From Aquila chrysaetos chrysaetos (taxonomy: Eukaryota > Chordata > Aves > Accipitriformes > Accipitridae), in NCBI RefSeq assembly GCF_900496995.4, contig NC_044016.1:25152932-25216931 (forward strand): a DNA stretch of 64,000 bases, given 5' to 3'. Below, piece after piece: positions 22,932 through 32,852 of this stretch. Position numbers and translations under genes: made by a program. The notes beneath the pieces are model-generated. The model did no database searches. It was not told the DNA's origin and saw only the letters and a list, made by a program, of their open reading frames with translations. Numbering within the stretch: position 1 is the stretch's first letter; every line of letters begins with the position of its first letter.

Positions 22932-25016
22932 ATGGGGCAATCAGTTTCTCAGGAGCATAAGCTCTACTTAAATGCTTTGCAGCACATTTTACGGGCTTCT
23001 GGGTATAAAGTAACAGAGGGACAAATTGCTTCGCTTTTAATATGGGTAAAGGATAATTGTAACTGGTTTCCCACAAAGGGAACTTTTGATAGCAAGGTTT
23101 GGGAAAGAGTTGGGGAGCATTTACAAACGCTAAAAACTTTGGCCTTTGGTGTATCAGAAAATTTAATTATGACATGGAGATTTATTTATGCTGCGCTGGT
23201 GCATTTACAGCCGGCAGTGAAAATCATACCAATACAGCCTGATACTGCTTTTGAGGAGGCAGTCTGTAAGCAGGCCGCTAACGAGCAGGATTCTGATTCT
23301 GATAATAATTCTTTTGTATCAGGCAGGGTGGACTCTGAAAAAGAGCCGGATTTATATCCCTCATTACCTCCACCGCCGCCTGCACTAACGCCGTTAAGGC
23401 ACCCACCCCGCCGGCAGGCAGGCAGGCAGGCGGCGGGCGGGCGGCACGGGCTCCGCGGGCTCGCCGACCCTCACCACCGCACACAGGTCCCCGCCGCCCC
23501 GCCGCTGCCTCCCGCCGCTTTCGCACCCGCTTCGCCGCCGCCGCCGCCTGCCGCGGCCGCCGCACCTTCACCACCGCTGCCTCCCGCCGCCTCTGCGCCC
23601 GCCGCGGCCGCCGCCGTGCCGCCGCCGGCCCCCACCCCCCCACCCCAATCGCCTGGTACTCCCTCTCCAGGGTCTGCAGAACTTACAACGGAACCTGGCT
23701 ATGCTGCGCTGCCTGTAACTCCTTCTCCTACTAACCCCTCTAACTCTGTGCGTCTGTCTAATCCTGTGGCTCCTGCTTTACAGCGGTGTGGAGAAAACAT
23801 TATAGTGCCTTCAGCTCCGCTTTTACCAGACTTTGATACTAAATGTCACAATTCACTTAATGATTTGGGAAAAAATACACATAGCTTGATGCAACGCTGT
23901 CAAGAAAAAGCTCTACAGCAAGGTGATACCATGTTCACTTTTCCTGTTATATACAAACCCCATACTCCACCACAGCATGACGGTTTACCTTATGAAATGA
24001 TAAAAGAATTACGGAAATCGATTCGTGAAAATGGGTTACACAATTCATTTACAATGGGACTAGTGGAAGCAATTGGAGGAACTTATACTATGACTCCTTG
24101 GAACTGGAAATTGCTTATGAAAACGGTGTTGACTTCCGCTCAGTATTCTGTATGGCAATTAGAATACAATGATTTGTCAGTGGAACAAATTATGGGCAAC
24201 TTGTCATCAGGGATACTTATAGATCAAAACATGTTACAAGGAACAGGCCCTTACATTACACCTCAGGCACAAGCAGCTTTGCCAAAGCAAGTTTTCAATC
24301 AAGCCACTCATATTGCAATCATGGCTATACGACGTGTACCCGAAACTGGGCAAAGTACCACTTCATTTGCCTCTATACGACAGGGCTCTCAGGAACCATA
24401 TGTATCTTTTATTGATCGCCTTCAAGCCACAATAACACGGCAGGTAGAAAATCAGGAAGCTGCAAAAGCATTATTATTTCAACTGGCTTATGAGAATGCA
24501 AATATGGACTGCCAGGCTGCACTGAAATCAGTTAAAGGAAGAGCTACTGACATTGGGCAGTATATTAAGATATGTCAAAATATAGGGACAGACACTCATA
24601 GAGCTAACATGTTAGCTGCTGCACTGTCACAGCAACTAAATGTTAATCAAGTTACTGTGAAATGCTTTGAGTGTGGAAAATTGGGACATATGGCTAAGCA
24701 CTGTCCTAAACGACAGAAATCCAAACGTGATAAACCTGTAAATCACTTCTGCCCTCATTGTAGTAAAGGATATCATTGGGCGAATCAACACAAATTGAAA
24801 TTTGACAAAGAAGGTAATCTCTTCCAGGGAAACTACAGGAGGGGTGCGAGACCCGGTGCCCCGCAAACCAACAGGGTCTGGAATTCAGTGGAGGCACCAC
24901 TAACTGATGGGACTGCTACACAAACAGGCAGCACGCAAGAACCATCTATGACCTCCAGCCCGCAACTACAGGGAGTGCCAGGCTGGATCTGGCAACACCA
25001 GCTGACCTCTCAATAA
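22932..25016 (+). CDS. Class II ERV Gag polyprotein, uninterrupted
   Basis: An open frame of about 694 codons from the chosen start. I chose the Met at 22932 because it begins MGQ, an N-myristoylation signal usual for matrix proteins; an in-frame Met lies six codons upstream. The matrix region is followed by an LYPSL-PPPP stretch (23352-23380), which resembles ALIX-type and proline late-budding motifs. A GC-rich proline/alanine tract (about 23397-23645) comes next. The capsid has a readable major homology region (about 24378-24430). Two zinc knuckles follow: a standard CX2CX4HX4C at 24663-24704, and a second at 24750-24791 whose last ligand is His instead of Cys. The last 60 codons overlap the pro reading frame. 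The protein could be made if the LTR is active. Confidence 0.9.
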   Translation: MGQSVSQEHKLYLNALQHILRASGYKVTEGQIASLLIWVKDNCNWFPTKGTFDSKVWERVGEHLQTLKTLAFGVSENLIMTWRFIYAALVHLQPAVKIIPIQPDTAFEEAVCKQAANEQDSDSDNNSFVSGRVDSEKEPDLYPSLPPPPPALTPLRHPPRRQAGRQAAGGRHGLRGLADPHHRTQVPAAPPLPPAAFAPASPPPPPAAAAAPSPPLPPAASAPAAAAAVPPPAPTPPPQSPGTPSPGSAELTTEPGYAALPVTPSPTNPSNSVRLSNPVAPALQRCGENIIVPSAPLLPDFDTKCHNSLNDLGKNTHSLMQRCQEKALQQGDTMFTFPVIYKPHTPPQHDGLPYEMIKELRKSIRENGLHNSFTMGLVEAIGGTYTMTPWNWKLLMKTVLTSAQYSVWQLEYNDLSVEQIMGNLSSGILIDQNMLQGTGPYITPQAQAALPKQVFNQATHIAIMAIRRVPETGQSTTSFASIRQGSQEPYVSFIDRLQATITRQVENQEAAKALLFQLAYENANMDCQAALKSVKGRATDIGQYIKICQNIGTDTHRANMLAAALSQQLNVNQVTVKCFECGKLGHMAKHCPKRQKSKRDKPVNHFCPHCSKGYHWANQHKLKFDKEGNLFQGNYRRGARPGAPQTNRVWNSVEAPLTDGTATQTGSTQEPSMTSSPQLQGVPGWIWQHQLTSQ
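23397..23645 (+). repeat. GC-rich CCG/GCC low-complexity tract inside gag
   Basis: About 250 bases of extremely GC- and CpG-rich sequence encoding proline, alanine and, at its start, several Arg/Gly/His residues. The rest of this provirus is AT-rich. The tract preserves the gag frame. It may be an expanded trinucleotide repeat or captured host sequence. Confidence 0.8.
24827..24862 (+). promoter_or_regulatory. Predicted -1 ribosomal frameshift signal, gag-pro junction
   Basis: GGGAAAC at 24827-24833 is a canonical X-XXY-YYZ slippery heptamer, correctly phased to Gag codons GGA-AAC. After a 7-base spacer, 24841-24847 can pair with 24856-24862 to form a 7-bp stem (two G-U pairs) around an 8-base loop. 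The pro frame downstream is the -1 phase, as expected. The same heptamer is used at gag-pro by some betaretroviruses. In this copy the -1 frame meets a TGA at 24905-24907. Confidence 0.75.
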
Positions 25017-25657
25017 AAGAACAGAGGATTTATATTGCGGGGACTGAAATATTCGGACCTTTGCCTGATGGCATGTTAGGATTAATAATTGGATGATCTA
25101 GTGCTACGACACAGGGAATAATTGTATACCCTGGAGTTATTGATTCAGATTATCAAGGGGAAATTAAAATCATGCTAGCTTCAATGCAAATTCCATGTAC
25201 AATTCCGGCAAACACAAAAATAGCTTAATTAATATTGCTTCCTTGTTGGGTACCTCAAAACATGCAAAATAATCAAGGCAACGGTAGCTTTGATAGCACC
25301 AGGAGTCCTTTTGTATTGTGGTCACAGGAAATAACACAGCAACAGCCAATTTTAAAATTGCAAATTGAGGGTAGATGGTTTTCGGGATTGCTAGATACCG
25401 GAGCAGACGTTTCTATAATATCAAAAAAGCACTGGCCAACTTCATGGCCATTGCAAATAGCTCTTTCTACAATTGTTGGTATAGGAGGCACTCGACAGCC
25501 CATGCGAATTGCCAAACTTTTGTCAGTAAAGGGGCCTGAGAAGCATGAAGCATGGATTCAGCCTTATGTACTTGATTCATCTGTAAATTTGTGGGGCAGA
25601 GATTTATTGAAACAATGGCACATTACCCTAACCACAGTCACTTCAAATTTATCCTAA
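24908..25657 (+). pseudogene. Class II ERV dUTPase-protease, interrupted by stops
   Basis: The -1 phase relative to gag encodes a dUTPase-like segment (about 24960-25235) and then a retroviral aspartic protease with the active-site motif DTGADVS (codon for D at 25394-25396). Stops break the dUTPase part at 25094-25096 (TGA) and 25226-25228 (TAA), plus TGA 24905-24907 just upstream. From 25235 the protease part is open to TAA 25655-25657. A dUTPase joined to protease in the pro frame is a betaretrovirus-type arrangement. Confidence 0.82.
25645..25651 (+). promoter_or_regulatory. Predicted -1 frameshift heptamer, pro-pol junction
   Basis: AAATTTA lies four bases before the pro stop and is phased so that pro codons AAT-TTA can slip to AAA-TTT. 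The RT frame downstream is the -1 phase relative to pro. A weak GGG/CCC pairing follows at 25658-25677; no strong stem is obvious. Confidence 0.7.
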
Positions 25658-27440
25658 GGGTCACTGATGTAAAACCCCTGCTCAAACTTATGTGGCTAAC
25701 CTCTGCGCCTGTTTGGGTCGATCAGTGGCCGTTAAAAGGGGACAAATTGATACAAGCACATAAATTAATTCAAGAGCAGTTGCAGCAAGGACACATTGTC
25801 ACTTCAACTAGTCCATGGAATACACCAATTTTTGTTATTCCAAAAAAGTCAGGAAAATGGAGATTATTACAGGATTTACGAGCAATAAATGCAGTGTTAC
25901 AACCTATGGGGATTACTCAGCCGGGAACACCAAATCCTGCAATGATCCCTAAAGAGTGGGAATTACAAGTAATTGATTTAAAAGAATGCTTCTTCACGAT
26001 TCCTTTACATCCTGATGATTGTGCACATTTTGTCTTTTCAGTGCCTAGTGTAAATAACGCCAAGCCTATGCAGCGTTATCAGTGGACAGTGCTACCTCAG
26101 GGCATGATGAATAGTCCTACTATATGTCAGATAGTAGTTGCTGCGGCTATTCCACCGAGCCAAGACGCATTTCCAAATGCTATAATATATCATTATATGG
26201 ATGATATTTTAATTGCAACAGAAACAACACAGTATTTGGAAAGTGTTGTGCAACATCTTGTAAATTCTTTGCACACCTTTGGACTTCAAATTGCTACAGA
26301 AAAAATTCAAAAGATGCCGCCCTGGAAATATTTAGGGTGGATTCTTACAGAAAGAGCAGTACAGCCTCAATCATTAAAGTTGCACACAGATACATGAACT
26401 CTGAACGATGCTCAAAAATCATTAGGAACAATAAACTGGGTACGACCCATGTTAGGTATAACCACAGAGGAATTAAGTAATCTCTTTAACATCTGAGAGG
26501 TGATCCTGATTTAACAGCACCACGGATCTTAACTCCAGATGCCAAGGAAGAGTTAAATCTAGTTTCACAGAAGATATCTCCATTACAAGCCTATAGAAGG
26601 GACTTAGCTTTACCTGTTGATGTGTATGTCATACAAGGTCCAAAACAACCTTTTGCTATTATAGGGCAACATGATAAAGTCACTCAGAAAATTTTATAAT
26701 TGGAATGGGTGTTTCTCCCTCACACTTTAAAGAAAACTATTACACAGCCTTTAGAAATGATTGTGACTGTGGTACAAAAAGCACGGTCACGCACTCAGTG
26801 TCTCATTGGTTTTGATCCCGATACCTTGTATCTTCCTTTTTCAAAACAAGATTTTGATCACCTTTTTGTTCAGTCACAATCACTGCAAGTCGCATTGGCT
26901 GACTTCACGAACAAAATTTCTTTCTCACTGCCTAAATGTAAGTTACTGCAAAATCTTCACACATTAAACATCAAACTACAGACGATAGTATCAGATACTC
27001 CTATTGTTAATGCTCATACAGTTTTTGTGGATGGCTCTGGAAAACTGGACGAGGTGTAGTTGCCTGGCTGGATAATGGAGTATGGCAGACATCTGTTGTT
27101 TTGTTACAAGGTTCCACACAGCGTGTGGAATTACAGGCTGTTTTACACGCTTTAGCTTTATTTCCATCGGAACCACTCAATATTGTTTTCTGATTCAGAA
27201 TATGTCGTACGTGTTGTACAGCGATTACCAGGATCTTACTTAAAGGAGATAAATGATGAAGACTTATCCAACAAATTTTTGGAATTGCAAACTCTTTTAA
27301 ATAGAAGAGCTTATCCTTTGTTTATTTGTCACATTAGGTCGCACACTGTGCTGCCAGGACCTTTGACTAAAGGCAATGCCGTGGCTGACTCTTACTGTTG
27401 GCACAGCGCAATTCCACTCTGCTGTGGCCTCTCATTCCTT
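25652..27440 (+). pseudogene. Class II ERV reverse transcriptase-RNase H, broken
   Basis: The RT is clear: VDQWPL near 25720, a WRLLQDLR block near 25860, LPQGM near 26095 and the catalytic YMDD at about 26194-26205. It is open from the pro overlap to TGA 26395-26397. Downstream pieces fall in other phases: a phase change near 26,490, TAA 26697-26699, the RNase H start (VDGSG, near 27030) followed by stop 27057-27059, and further phase changes near 27,050, 27,190 and 27,440. The four RNase H acidic residues can each be found but not in one frame, so no full-length Pol can be made. Confidence 0.9.
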
Positions 27441-28177
27441 TTTTTCACCAAAATGCTGCAGCATTGCAAAAGATGTTTAATTTGACAAAAGCACAGGCTA
27501 AAGATATAATTCGTTCTTGTCCAGATTGTCAAAGAGTTGCTTCTGATGCAGTGAGCATTGGAGTTAACCCACGTGGTTTACACTCTAATGCAATTTGGCA
27601 AAGTGATGTTACACATGTATCTGCCTTTGGCTCCTTGGAATTTGTGCATGTTTCTGTTGATACCTTTTCCTCTTATATTTGTGCTACTGCTCATTCTGGA
27701 GAAAGGGCACGTGATGTTCAACGACATTGGTCACGATGCTTTGCAATTATGGGGCTTCCTCAAACCATTAAAACTGACAACGGTCCAGGGTATGTAGCTA
27801 AATCTACTCAATTATTTTTGCAACAGTGGCAGGTATCCCATGTGACAGGAATTCCACATTCACCTACTGGACAAGCAATAATTGAGCGTGCGCATCATGC
27901 TTTAAAGTCCATGTTACATAGACAAAAAAGGGGGAATATGCCACCACAAGAACAGCTAGATAATGCTATGTTTACTTTGAATTTTTTAAATCGCTCACCA
28001 GACTTAATGGCCAGCACAGCGATAGATCGGCATTTTAAAACTCCTGATTCTATTTCACACAGACCTAAAGTACTGTGTAAAGATCCTTTTAGTGGACCTG
28101 GTTGGAATGGACCTGTGGAACTAATCACGTGGGGGCGAGGGTATGCTTTTGTTCTTCTTCCCACAGGAACCAAGTAG
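27440..28177 (+). pseudogene. Class II ERV integrase, core intact
   Basis: The integrase is readable in one phase from about 27440: the CPDC half of the zinc-binding motif near 27520, D in WQSD near 27604, D in KTDNG near 27777, and E exactly 35 residues further in IIERAH. The N-terminal histidine pair is split by a phase change in the T run near 27430. A premature TAG at 28175-28177 cuts the last part; the same phase continues, rich in Glu, to about 28351. The catalytic core is conserved but detached from a broken RT. Confidence 0.88.
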
Positions 28178-29083
28178 ATTCCAGCTAAACACATGAAGCC
28201 ATATCATGAGCTGGCGAAACCACTCGGACAACCCAATCCCGCAGATGAAGACTCTGAATTTGAAGGAGAAGAGACAAATGAGGAGGAAGCAGCACATCGA
28301 GAAAGAAAAAGCTATCACATAGGCATATTTGAAGAGAATGCAACAACAAGCTAGCGTGATGATGCAACATGTATCCTACTCCAAAGAATACCTTTTTTAG
28401 CATACCTGGCAATAGTGGCCAGCAACAGTATTGTAAGAATTCTGATCTTTTTTCTTTGCGGGGTCACTGTGGCTTGGGTGCAGCATTTTTATTGGGCCCA
28501 CTGAAGGTGTTGAGCATAAGCCACGGTGACTATATAAAAAACCATTCCTTGTATAAGTTTGAACCTGACACAGAATCACAAAGATTTGGTGATGATATGT
28601 ACTTCACATCCTTATGTTTTTGTAGCAGCTCAATTTCTAGATATCGCTTTACATAACCATGCTTTTGAAACTAATCTGAATTAACCTTGGTATTTTAGCT
28701 ATTTTACTCATAAGAATATATCTGAATTAAGTCTTACAGTAACCATGCCAATATGATGTCGTGCTGAATTGTGGATCCCTGTAAATATGACCAAATCGTG
28801 GGAAAGGGAATAAGGATTAAGTCAATTATCAAGGCTTTTAAAGCGGACAATTAGTCACCCAAAACAATTTATAGGATGGCTCATTGCCTTTATAATATCA
28901 GCTATCATTATTGCAGCTACTGCCACCGTTGCTACCACGGCGCTTGTGAAATCCGTTCAGACTGCTCACACAGTAGCTAATGTATTAAAAAATGTTACGT
29001 CTGAAATGAATACCCAGGTACAAATTGATCAACAATACTAGAATGATTGGATGCTTTAGAAGCAGTGGTAATTTGGCTTGGGC

Positions 29084-29248
29084 TGTATTGGGTTTGTGTG
29101 GCAGGGTTTTGGTAGTGGGGGATTACAGGGGTGGCTTCTGTGGGGGCTGCTGGAGGTTTTCCCCTGTACCTGACAGAGCCAATGCCGGCTGGCTCTAAGA
29201 CGGACCTGCCACTGGCCGAAGCCGAGCCGATCAGTGATAGTGGTAGCA

Positions 29249-29288
<40 letters not shown>

Positions 29289-30002
29289 AGAGAGAGAGGA
29301 AGAGACAGAAAAAAATAATAAAAACAAACAGCTGGAGAGGGGGAAGAGAAATGCGGTTGCGGAACACACAGAAATGGCAGCTGAAGAGTGAGAACATGTA
29401 AGAGAAATAACCCTGCAGACCCCCAGGTCAGTGAAGAAGGAGGGGAGGAGATGCTCCAGGCACTGGAGCAGAGATTCCCCTGCAGCCCGTGGTGAAGACC
29501 ATGGTGAGATGGATTGTTCCCCTGTGGTCCATGGAGGTCCACGGGGGAGCAGATATCCACCTGCAGCCTGCGGAGGACCCCACGCCGGAGCAGGTAGATG
29601 CCCAAAGGAGGCTGTGACCCCGTGGGAAGCCCGCGCTGGAGCAGGCTCCTGGCAGGACCTGCAGAACTGTGGAGAGAGAAGCCCACGGAGCGGGTTTTCT
29701 GGCAGGACCTATGACCCCATGGGGGAACCACGCTGGAGCGGTATGCTCCTGAAGGACTGCACGCCGCAGAAAGGACCCATGCTGAAGATCTTCATGGAGG
29801 ACTGTCTCCTGTGGGAGAGATCCCACGCTGGAACAGGGGAAGAGTGTGATGAGTGCTGCCACTGAGGAGGATGAAGTGACAGAGATAACGTGTGATGAAC
29901 TGACCGCAAACCTCATTTCCCGTTCCCCTGTCTAGCTGTGGAGGAGAGAGTGATAGAATAGCTATGCTGGGCGCCTGGTGTCCAGCCAGGATCAACCCAT
30001 CA
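29084..30002 (+). mobile_element. Probable solo LTR of another avian ERV, inserted into env
   Basis: About 920 bp that interrupts the env transmembrane reading. It starts TGTATTGGGTTTGTGTGGC and ends near GGATCAACCCATCA; these ends resemble a common avian ERV LTR family, and the interior holds no viral gene. It includes a 37-base A run (29250-29286), then purine-rich and GC-rich sequence with repeated CAGCCTGCGG/CTGGAGCAG-like words. I found no clear target-site duplication, so the exact right end (30002 or 30004) is uncertain. Confidence 0.62.
29250..29286 (+). repeat. Poly(A) run of 37
   Basis: An uninterrupted stretch of A inside the nested LTR. It is not at an element end, so it looks like local expansion and not a retroposon tail. 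Its length is likely to vary or be misassembled. Confidence 0.9.
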
Positions 30003-30448
30003 CATAGACAAAATGCATTACAAAATAGAATGAAATTACATTGCAATTGGGAATTTCAGAAACAAGGGCTCTGTGTAACTCCTTTACAACGGAATAAAAG
30101 TGTATGTGATTGGAATTAGGTGAAGGCACATTTGCAAGGTGCATTTGCTACTAATATAGCAGGAGAGATCTAAGACCTTGCACAGATATTACAAGATCAA
30201 ATGGGAAATATACAAAATTAGCAGAATAAGGTGTTTTTCAAAGAATTGTCTAATAGTGTTAAATGGTTAAATCCAAAAACATGGTTTGAATGTTTAAATT
30301 TGTGTATCTGAATTTGTATCGCCATTGGAGGGTTATTAATCATTTGTGTGTTTCCAACAATCAGAATCATCTGAGGAGCAGTATGAGGATTGCGTTGGTT
30401 CGAAGCTAGAGTTCTCGCTGCCTTCCTCGTGAATGTAATGTTCCTAAA

Positions 30449-30463
30449 CAAAAAAGGGGGAGA
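30449..30463 (+). other. Polypurine tract of the class II provirus
   Basis: An AAAAAAGGGGGAGA-type purine run ends directly at the start of the 3' LTR, the expected plus-strand primer position. Confidence 0.85.
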
Positions 30464-30832
30464 TGTGGGAGCAGCTCGGAACACCTGGCATTTGTTTTCA
30501 AGAGTGACTGTTAGAATTTGTTGTGCTGCATGTTTGCCAAGCCTTTGAAGAACTAGTTTCACAAGGTCGGGCTGGAGGATGGCCTTGTGTAGGCCTGGGA
30601 AGATGTGGCTGAAGACAGTCACGAGTATGTCTATGGAATGTTTTTATCTTTAACTGTTCTGAGGACTGGCAAACATCCCAGCTGGGCCAGATATGCCCTC
30701 CTGTGTTAGTAGTATTGGCTGTATGCCGTTAGTACTTTCTAGATCTTTGTTGAAACATATATAAGATGGATTCTTTTGTGAAATAAAGGGAATCTTGCAC
30801 AGAGAGCTTGAGCACTTGATTCAATTGCCGCA
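30464..30832 (+). repeat. 3' LTR of the class II provirus
   Basis: 369 bp, same length as the 5' LTR, with about 9 scattered substitutions and no indels. The TATA box and AATAAA are conserved. Two adjacent differences lie near 30692 and the rest are single. Confidence 0.95.
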
Positions 30833-32792
30833 GGTATTAACCCACTTCATTCTGATACGGTTTGGTTTTGTATGTTCTGTTTTGGTCTTCAATCCTGACT
30901 GGTACCCCACTTTTGGTTTACTTATTTTAAATGGCCATTATTACAGCTGTTAATTTGGAAAGCAAATTCACATCTGCATCGATCCTTTCTTCCCACCATG
31001 AGAATGCCAGTCTTTGGGACACTGGCATCTTAGCTACTCAACCTAAAGGACCAACAGCTGGAAATTTTTTGCACCATCAGTGAGCTGTATGCAGTTTTCA
31101 TTGCTACAGCAAACACAGCTAGAACAGAAGAAAATTAAAAGGGGAATATGCCAGGAAAGACAGACAAACAAGATTTTATGGAGATCTGACTACAAAATGA
31201 CAAGACGTTCCTAACTATGCATTGAAGTTAACTTGTCTTAATCATTCCTTTGTCACTGGCAGACTTTTAGAAAGGGATTCTCATCAGCACTGAATGACTG
31301 GGAGTTTGTTGTGTTTACCACCAGCTAACAAAGCGTGCAGCAGAAGGTCTCACAGAGTCCATCTGTGTAAACACCTCAAGTACATAATACTTGAGTTTTC
31401 AGCCTGGCTAAGGTATATTCTTTACCCAACATTGCTGTTAACAAATACTCCTTCTGCCAAGTCATTTATCACATTTAAGACAATTATTTCTCAGACAAAA
31501 GCTGACAAACCATGAAGACTGTAACCTCCCCTACTGGCTAAATTAGCAACTGTGTGCCCATTACCCACATATTCCTTCTCCAAGTACTTTTTCCTTCGTA
31601 TTCCTTCTATTCAGAGATAAAGAAATGCCTCTGGTGGGGAAAACAACCAGCTGTCAAAGACTGGTGTTTAACCAGCCTCCCAAGGGAAAACTGCAGCCTA
31701 AAAAAGCAACCCTTTATGAGACCATTCAATGTTCAACCGCCTTGCGCACACCGGTCTTCTGGCACCACCAAAGGACAGTCATTCTGTTCTAGAAAGTGGC
31801 ATGTCAAAGTTCCCAGACAGACGTCCAGAAAAAATCCACATCCTGGCTCTGAGATTGTATGTACTACTGTTAGGCATGAAGTAACCCAGGCAAACCCAGA
31901 CAACCCAGGCAAAGGCTCCATTTCCAGAGTTATCCACGTAGCACGCTTCCTTCTCTCATGTCTAAAAAGTCCCTTCTTCCAAGCAAGTCAACCAGACAGT
32001 TACCAAGCCCCCTGCCTTGATACCCCCATTCCTGCCCAGCCAGGAGCATCTTCATTCGCTTCCTCAACATCCAAAGCAGGGTGGGTGCCCAGGAGTCCCA
32101 ACAATCACGTGGAAAAAAACTGGTGTTCTCAACATATGTTTCCAATTTCCCCCATGGGTGACACTGTGTTGAGGTTAAGCAACAAAGCAAGCCACCACCA
32201 GGAGGGGGATTCCAACCTCCATAAGCAAGTTCTGTCCAAGGCAATTCTTTCAATTGCTCAGCATGAGATCTCACACTGCTAAAGGAAAGAAAAATATTAT
32301 TGCCAATGGGGGGAGAAAATTTCCACCACTGAGTTCCTTTACTTTTTTCTCACGTTTATCAGCACACAGAAAGTAGCAAAAGACAACTACAAGACCTTTT
32401 GAAAATTCATTTTATACTATGAATTTAGAAATTAAAATTATACATGAATACTATGAACTTAGAAATTTAACAATCTACATGACACTTCATGACTGTTTTA
32501 AAAAAATCTCTTGGAAAATCACTTCCAACATTTCCAGTGATTTCAGCAGGTTTAACTACTGCATATATATTCCACACGAGATTCTACCAGGTAACATGAA
32601 ATCATAGCTAAAAATCCATGTTAAAAACCAGGTAAGGCCAAAGAACTACAGGTCATTTATGAGAATCCAGTGAAGTCAATGATACTAACTGCATGAGCAA
32701 GGATTGCTTGTGGAAGTTAAGACAGCAGAAACAGGTTTGCAAAATGCATGGATTTTCAAAGTTTTTAAATCAGATATTGTCCTGGTTTCTGT
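30833..32792. other. Spacer downstream of the class II provirus
   Basis: About 2 kb with no recognised gene. An open frame of 242 codons at 31554-32282 has no domain I know and no splice or conservation evidence. Confidence 0.55.
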
Positions 32793-32798
32793 TTTATT
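32793..32798 (-). terminator. Poly(A) signal for the sulfotransferase gene
   Basis: TTTATT on the plus strand is AATAAA on the minus strand, about 55 bases beyond the end of the homologous coding frame of the last exon. Confidence 0.65.
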
Positions 32799-32852
32799 TC
32801 ATAGAATTGAATGAAAAGCAGCCTGAACATGAGCTTTTTCTGTAAAGGAAGT

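Larger units (their letters stand above)
28190..30445 (+). pseudogene. Class II ERV envelope remnant, split by a nested LTR
   Basis: Env is heavily decayed. A leader-like acidic segment overlaps the end of pol (28192-28351), followed by a hydrophobic signal-like stretch (about 28395-28490). The surface-protein region is short and unreadable (28500-28820), implying a large deletion. A transmembrane-subunit remnant resumes at about 28830 with a fusion-peptide-like Ala/Ile-rich segment and a coiled-coil-like part to about 29080. It is interrupted by an LTR (29084-30002) and continues from about 30005 to 30445, including a membrane anchor near 30300-30370. Numerous stops are present and no functional Env is possible. 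Confidence 0.75.
22335..30832 (+). mobile_element. Class II (beta/alpha-like) endogenous retrovirus, degraded, with nested LTR
   Basis: The layout is 5' LTR (22335-22703), tRNA-Trp-like primer site, open gag (22932-25016), dUTPase-protease, RT-RNase H, integrase, env remnant, polypurine tract and 3' LTR (30464-30832). Both LTRs are 369 bp and differ at about 9 positions (about 2.4%), so this insertion is clearly older than the ERVL provirus 2.4 kb upstream. Gag is open, pro has in-phase stops, pol has several stops and phase changes, and most of the env surface region is missing or unreadable. An unrelated LTR has inserted into the transmembrane part of env. The flanking 5-mers are GGAAT (left) and GGTAT (right), a one-mismatch duplication at best. 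Confidence 0.93.

Noticed and set aside
29231-29916. Minus-strand frames of 124-166 codons beginning with a poly-Phe run
   Set aside because: Antisense to the nested LTR and its 37-A run; no domain.
22329-30838. Perfect 6-bp target duplication for the class II provirus
   Set aside because: Class II elements usually make 6 bp, but the flanks (TGGAAT and GGTATT) do not match; only GGAAT/GGTAT agree at four of five bases.
31554-32282. 242-codon open frame downstream of the class II provirus
   Set aside because: No known motif and no sign of a gene structure. Treated as chance.
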